NCBI GenBank assembly: GCA_021205255.1
Contig: JAJPXW010000386.1
Location: 1-9,684 of the forward strand
Direction: 5' to 3'
DNA length: 9,684 bases
Source: Burkholderiales bacterium
GTDB lineage: Bacteria; Pseudomonadota; Gammaproteobacteria; Burkholderiales; Burkholderiaceae_F
The position numbers were made by a program, and so were the translations under genes. How positions within the stretch are numbered: position 1 is the first letter of the stretch; every line of letters starts with the position of its first letter. The notes under the pieces are model-generated. The model was not told the origin of the DNA. It saw nothing but the letters and a program-made list of their open reading frames with translations, and did no database searches. Shown in pieces: positions 7,072 to 9,684 of the stretch.

Positions 7072-7076
7072 TCCTT
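7072..7076 (-). promoter_or_regulatory. Shine-Dalgarno that selects the GTG start of the Sel1-repeat gene
   Basis: AAGGA on the minus strand, nine bases before the GTG at 7062-7060. The first in-frame ATG, five codons later, has no such site at a usable distance and would shorten the basic start of the signal peptide. Confidence 0.65.
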
Positions 7077-7099
7077 GGTTTTTGGTAGCGTAAAAGAAA

Positions 7100-7105
7100 A
7101 TTCTA
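7100..7105 (-). promoter_or_regulatory. Candidate -10 element for the Sel1-repeat gene
   Basis: TAGAAT on the minus strand, about 24 bp before the Shine-Dalgarno, preceded by AAAAG as at the rpsF candidate. No acceptable -35 is found 16-18 bp upstream. A transcript would start near 7093 and have a leader of about 30 nt. Confidence 0.3.
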
Positions 7106-7370
7106 CTTTTAAAGGCAAAACAATGAGATAGATAGGGGTGTTATTTGTATCCACCTATTTCCACCTAACTCTTTGTTTATAGATGTTGAAATCTTGTGTT
7201 AACTTGTCAAAGAGTGGCACTTTTAGCTTCTTAAGCCCACTCAACCAAATGGTTGCAGATAAAGAACAAATAAAATTTTCAATAGCTGGGCTCTGACCCT
7301 TTTACTCAAGGAGTAGAGAAGACTTAGATCCTCTTTTGAACAGTTTGAATATAAATACCTAGAATCCGTT

Positions 7371-7396
7371 CGATAAGCATTACCACTACGCTATCG
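7371..7396. repeat. Bulged 9-bp hairpin in the divergent intergenic region
   Basis: CGATA-a-GCAT (7371-7380) pairs with ACGC-TATCG (7388-7396) around a seven-base loop TACCACT, with one bulged A and one G-T wobble. A second short stem, CCCC with GGGG over 11 bases, follows at 7401-7419. On the minus strand the loop side resembles a tRNA D-arm, but no tRNA can be folded here. Confidence 0.35.
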
Positions 7397-7553
7397 CAAA
7401 CCCCACTGACATTAAGGGGGAGGACAGAACAAAATCAACAAAAGCACAAGTTTAGACAGCTACACAATTGCGACGTTTCCTGAACTATTGGAACAAATAT
7501 TCAAAGTTCGCCTTAGATTTTGTCTATTTCTCATATTCACTACTCTTGGTCCG

Positions 7554-7653
7554 TTTCATAATGAAGTATAGAGCCTTAGAAAGACAAATTATGAAGGCAA
7601 GTTGAATAGCCCAGCCACTCTAATTTCGATATTTCATAAATCAAATTTCATAA
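7554..7653. promoter_or_regulatory. Cluster of TTCATAA words upstream of the flavoprotein gene
   Basis: TTTCATAA occurs at 7554-7561, 7632-7639 and 7646-7653, and its complement TTATGAA at 7589-7595. The last two plus-strand copies, each preceded by A, are exact 14-bp-spaced direct repeats. The first is part of the palindrome TTCAT-A-ATGAA (7555-7565). They lie 90-190 bp upstream of the flavoprotein start, where an activator could bind. No regulator is identified. Confidence 0.3.
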
Positions 7654-7686
7654 CGCACAAGTTACTTCCCATTGTGGGAGTCCTAT

Positions 7687-7715
7687 TTTAAGCAGTTAAG
7701 GTTCTAGCCTAGAAT
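7687..7715 (+). promoter_or_regulatory. Candidate promoter of the flavoprotein gene with a palindrome over the -10
   Basis: TAGAAT at 7710-7715 (five of six) is preceded 17 bp upstream by a poor -35, TTTAAG (7687-7692). The perfect dyad TTCTAG-C-CTAGAA (7702-7714) overlaps the -10, so a repressor bound there would block the polymerase. Transcription would begin near 7722. The Shine-Dalgarno AAAGGA (7734-7739) lies six bases before the ATG. Confidence 0.4.
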
Positions 7716-7745
7716 CACCCCGCATTCAACCCCAAAGGAACATAT

Positions 7746-9266
7746 ATGACTATCTCTAGAAGGACATTTTTATCAGTCGGAAGCGCTTCAGTAGCTCTCC
7801 CTTTGACTCAAATTGCTTCCGCAATGCCCCTGGAAGCCCTTGGCAAAGATCCGAAGTGGACAGATACTGTCAACGTACTAGTAATAGGCGGTGGCCTTTC
7901 CGGTCTATGCGCTTCAATTGAAGCTCGCGAATGTGGTGCAGAAAAAGTACTACTCCTGGAAAAAGGTGCATTTCTAGGCGGCCACGCCCTCATTTCTGGT
8001 GGTGGCTATGTCGCTAGTGGCACCAAGATCCAGAAAGATGCCGGAATTGAAGATTCTGCAGAAAACGACTGGCAGGATGCAGTCAAGAGAGGCTTGGCTC
8101 TTAATAGTGTCCTTAAGACAGATACAAGAGTTGCCAGAATGATTTTTGAAGAGCAGGCTCCTGCTTTGGAATGGCTCCAGAAACAAGGCGTCAAGTTCGA
8201 AGAAAAGCCGGGTTATGGCTATGGTAACGCCCATCGTCTTCACTACTTTGCTCCACAAGGACCAAAAGGAAACAGTGCAGCTATTCAAGCCCTTGTTAAG
8301 AGAGCTGAAGAAGTAGGTGTCAAGTGTGAACTCAACACTAAGCTCTGCGAACTTATTACGGAAACCGATAGGCTTGGAAGTCCAGTAGTTGGCGTTGTTG
8401 CCGAAACAAAAGACGGACAGAAGATCTGCATTAAAGCTACCTGTGGAGTAGTACTAGCTTCCGGCGGTTTCGGCAGAAATCCTGAGATGATCAAAAGATA
8501 TCATCCATATCTTGAAGGAATCCAGCTCTTCTCATCACCAAATGCAACAGGCGATGGCCTTAAGGCCGCTCTTGATATCGGTGCGCAGATCAATATTACG
8601 CACAACGACTTGGGTGGCACCTTCGCAAGTTCCGCTGTAAAGGATCCAAAAATCCGTATCAATGGTTTTGGCCCATCCAATATGCCTCTGCTGATCGTTG
8701 GTAAAGACGGCAAACGCTTTATCGATGAATCTAGAGGTGGACGCTATATCTCAGTCGATATGGTAACTTCTAAGAATTTCGACACTTTCTGGATTTTTGA
8801 TAAGAAAGGTCTAGCAGATGCCGAAAAGTGGTTCAAACCTCTATTTAGTAAAGAAGGTATTGTAGGTTGCTACAACACCTTAGAAGAATTGGCTAAGGCA
8901 CAAGGGATTGATTGGGAGAATCTTAAGAGGACAGTCGAGATCTATAACGAAGACGTAAAGACAGGCAAAGACAGAGAATTTGGAAAATCCAAGCTCTTCT
9001 CTGAAATTTGCGAAGCTCCTTATTATGTTTTCGAAGCTCAGCCTGTACTGCTTTATACCTACACAGGTCTTCTTATCAACACCAAAACTGAAGTTCTTGA
9101 CACTCGTGACAGACCAATTCCAGGACTTTTTGCTGCTGGTGATTTAGCCGGTCGTTGGGATGCCATCGTTGGCCTTGGCCAAGGTGGAATGAGCGGCTTA
9201 GGTCTAGCCACTGTAACAGGTCGCAAAGCAGGAAGAGAAGCCACTATGCGCTGCCGCAGAGCCTAA
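7746..9266 (+). CDS. Tat-exported FAD-dependent oxidoreductase, fumarate reductase flavoprotein family
   Basis: The 506-residue product starts with a twin-arginine signal, SRRTFLS (4-10), then a hydrophobic stretch and probable cleavage after ASA (24-26), so it should act folded in the periplasm. The FAD domain starts at VNVLVIGGGLSGLCA (42-56), with a FAD-contacting GGHALISGGGY loop, ASGGFGRNP (238-246) and NATGDG (266-271), and closes with PIPGLFAAGDLAG (457-469) and GLGQGGMSGLGLA. A GKRFIDESRGGR segment (322-333) matches the family's GKRF.(N/D)E....R active-site stretch. The C-terminal His and Arg that bind dicarboxylate in Shewanella fumarate reductase (the HTMGG and HGANRLGG motifs) appear as YTYTG and AIVGLGQGG. 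The substrate is therefore probably not fumarate. There is no CxxCH heme site and no FMN domain, so a separate cytochrome must supply or take electrons; none is in the window. Start fixed by AAAGGA. It is likely a single-gene unit. Confidence 0.9.
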   Translation: MTISRRTFLSVGSASVALPLTQIASAMPLEALGKDPKWTDTVNVLVIGGGLSGLCASIEARECGAEKVLLLEKGAFLGGHALISGGGYVASGTKIQKDAGIEDSAENDWQDAVKRGLALNSVLKTDTRVARMIFEEQAPALEWLQKQGVKFEEKPGYGYGNAHRLHYFAPQGPKGNSAAIQALVKRAEEVGVKCELNTKLCELITETDRLGSPVVGVVAETKDGQKICIKATCGVVLASGGFGRNPEMIKRYHPYLEGIQLFSSPNATGDGLKAALDIGAQINITHNDLGGTFASSAVKDPKIRINGFGPSNMPLLIVGKDGKRFIDESRGGRYISVDMVTSKNFDTFWIFDKKGLADAEKWFKPLFSKEGIVGCYNTLEELAKAQGIDWENLKRTVEIYNEDVKTGKDREFGKSKLFSEICEAPYYVFEAQPVLLYTYTGLLINTKTEVLDTRDRPIPGLFAAGDLAGRWDAIVGLGQGGMSGLGLATVTGRKAGREATMRCRRA

Positions 9267-9303
9267 CCTAGTTTTCTTATCCTAGAAACCTCCATTCTCT
9301 AGT

Positions 9304-9341
9304 TAAAGCTTCCGTTACCAAAACTTGGAATGGAAGCTTTA
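9304..9341 (+). terminator. Strong hairpin after the flavoprotein gene
   Basis: TAAAGCTTCC (9304-9313) pairs perfectly with GGAAGCTTTA (9332-9341), ten base pairs. Inside, CCAA pairs with TTGG around AAC. It begins 37 bases after the stop codon. The T-run after it is short, so termination may depend on this hairpin together with the next one. Confidence 0.6.
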
Positions 9342-9351
9342 TAGGTAAGTA

Positions 9352-9375
9352 GGCCTTAAACATTCAATTAAGGCC
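9352..9375. terminator. Second hairpin downstream of the flavoprotein gene
   Basis: GGCCTTAA (9352-9359) pairs perfectly with TTAAGGCC (9368-9375) over an eight-base loop, ten bases after the first hairpin. CTCTTTC follows on the plus strand. It may be a backup terminator, or serve a gene arriving from the right on the minus strand. Confidence 0.45.
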
Positions 9376-9684
9376 ACTCTTTCATAGCTCTTCTAAAGAC
9401 TTTTTCACGGAGTTATAGGCTCATCTTCTGGTGCTCTTTGACTTTTAGTTTTGGAGACTTGAGTAGAGAGCATCTGTTTTTGTAGAAAGCAGTTAATATC
9501 TTTTTTCAGTCAAAGAAATTCTGCAAAAGTTTCTAAAAGCTTCTTTAAACCGACTTTAAGCGAATTGAAGTTCCCTGGGCACTCCGTTCAGGCACGTCCC
9601 TATCGAATGTTTTCTTAAGCCTTTTAAATTATTAAATAAACAGAAGCATCAAAAATAATTGCCTATTTTATCTTTTGATTATTC
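9376..9684. other. Gene-free right edge
   Basis: About 310 bp with no supported gene on either strand. It holds a loose 10-bp inverted repeat with one wobble (TTTTGTAGAA at 9478-9487 with TTCTGCAAAA at 9519-9528). It also holds a short GC-rich block at 9573-9600 with GGCAC twice (9578 and 9591), standing out from AT-rich surroundings. It may be the leader or promoter region of a gene beyond the window. Confidence 0.5.

Larger units (their letters stand above)
7063..7745. other. Divergent gene-free region between the Sel1-repeat gene and the flavoprotein gene
   Basis: 683 bp of AT-rich DNA with no convincing gene on either strand. It must hold the two divergent promoters. Visible structure: TAGAAT -10 candidates near each end, a perfect TACTC-AAG-GAGTA hairpin (7303-7315), a bulged 9-bp hairpin (7371-7396), a CCCC/GGGG hairpin (7401-7419), a cluster of TTCATAA words (7554-7653) and a 13-bp palindrome over the flavoprotein -10 (7702-7714). 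The word CCTAGAATC occurs at 7358-7366 and again at 7708-7716. No divergent regulator gene is present. Confidence 0.6.

Noticed and set aside
7176..7210. Perfect TTGACA (7210-7205) and TATAAA (7181-7176) on the minus strand as a Sel1-gene promoter
   Set aside because: The spacer is 23 bp, too long for sigma70, and at 16-18 bp there is no -10 match. The start would also give a leader of about 110 nt.
7183..7296. 37-codon plus-strand ORF starting MLKSCVNLSKSG
   Set aside because: No Shine-Dalgarno, no known family, and the composition is like the surrounding AT-rich DNA.
7361..7420. tRNA gene on the minus strand suggested by GCGTAGTGGTAATGC
   Set aside because: No anticodon stem, T-arm or matching acceptor ends can be formed; only the D-arm-like part is there.

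Overview
The window looks like a chromosomal segment of a host-associated, AT-leaning betaproteobacterium, probably from the Burkholderiales and most like Sutterellaceae (Sutterella, Parasutterella, Turicimonas). This placement is an inference. It rests on the proteobacterial-type RlmB and S6, on the RNase R signature ERRADDASFDVMAWLKC between the catalytic and S1 domains, and on a Tat-exported flavoprotein of the kind those anaerobes carry in many copies. No 16S or marker phylogeny is possible from this window.

Left part (1-3384, all on the minus strand): rnr (RNase R), then rlmB (23S rRNA Gm2251 methyltransferase) 28 nt later, then the 5' part of rpsF (ribosomal protein S6), which runs off the window. 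This is an RNA and ribosome housekeeping block. rnr and rlmB look co-transcribed from a promoter near 3447-3475. Between rlmB and rpsF lies a very good intrinsic terminator (259-291). Its U-run ends only four bases before the rpsF Shine-Dalgarno, while the only promoter-like -10 lies upstream of it. The terminator therefore either ends rnr-rlmB transcripts or acts as an attenuator in the rpsF leader.

Middle part (4186-7062, minus strand): one large gene for an exported cysteine-rich Sel1-repeat (Hcp-like) protein of 958 residues. Its first half is an almost perfect run of thirteen 36-residue repeats, and its second half is degenerate. It is isolated, with about 800 bp of non-coding DNA on the rnr side and 683 bp on the other. 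Both flanks are AT-rich and contain several inverted repeats.

Right part (7746-9266, plus strand): a Tat-signal FAD-dependent dehydrogenase or reductase of the fumarate reductase flavoprotein family, without heme or FMN domain. The C-terminal residues that bind the dicarboxylate in true fumarate reductases appear to be replaced, so its substrate is probably something else. It is followed by two strong hairpins. The last 300 bp hold no gene that I can support.

The two exported-protein genes are divergent from each other and unlinked in function to the RNA block. I see no mobile element, CRISPR array, tRNA, phage gene or defence system. The most interesting items are the rpsF leader terminator, the altered active site of the flavoprotein, and the long Cys-rich repeat protein with its structured, gene-free flanks.
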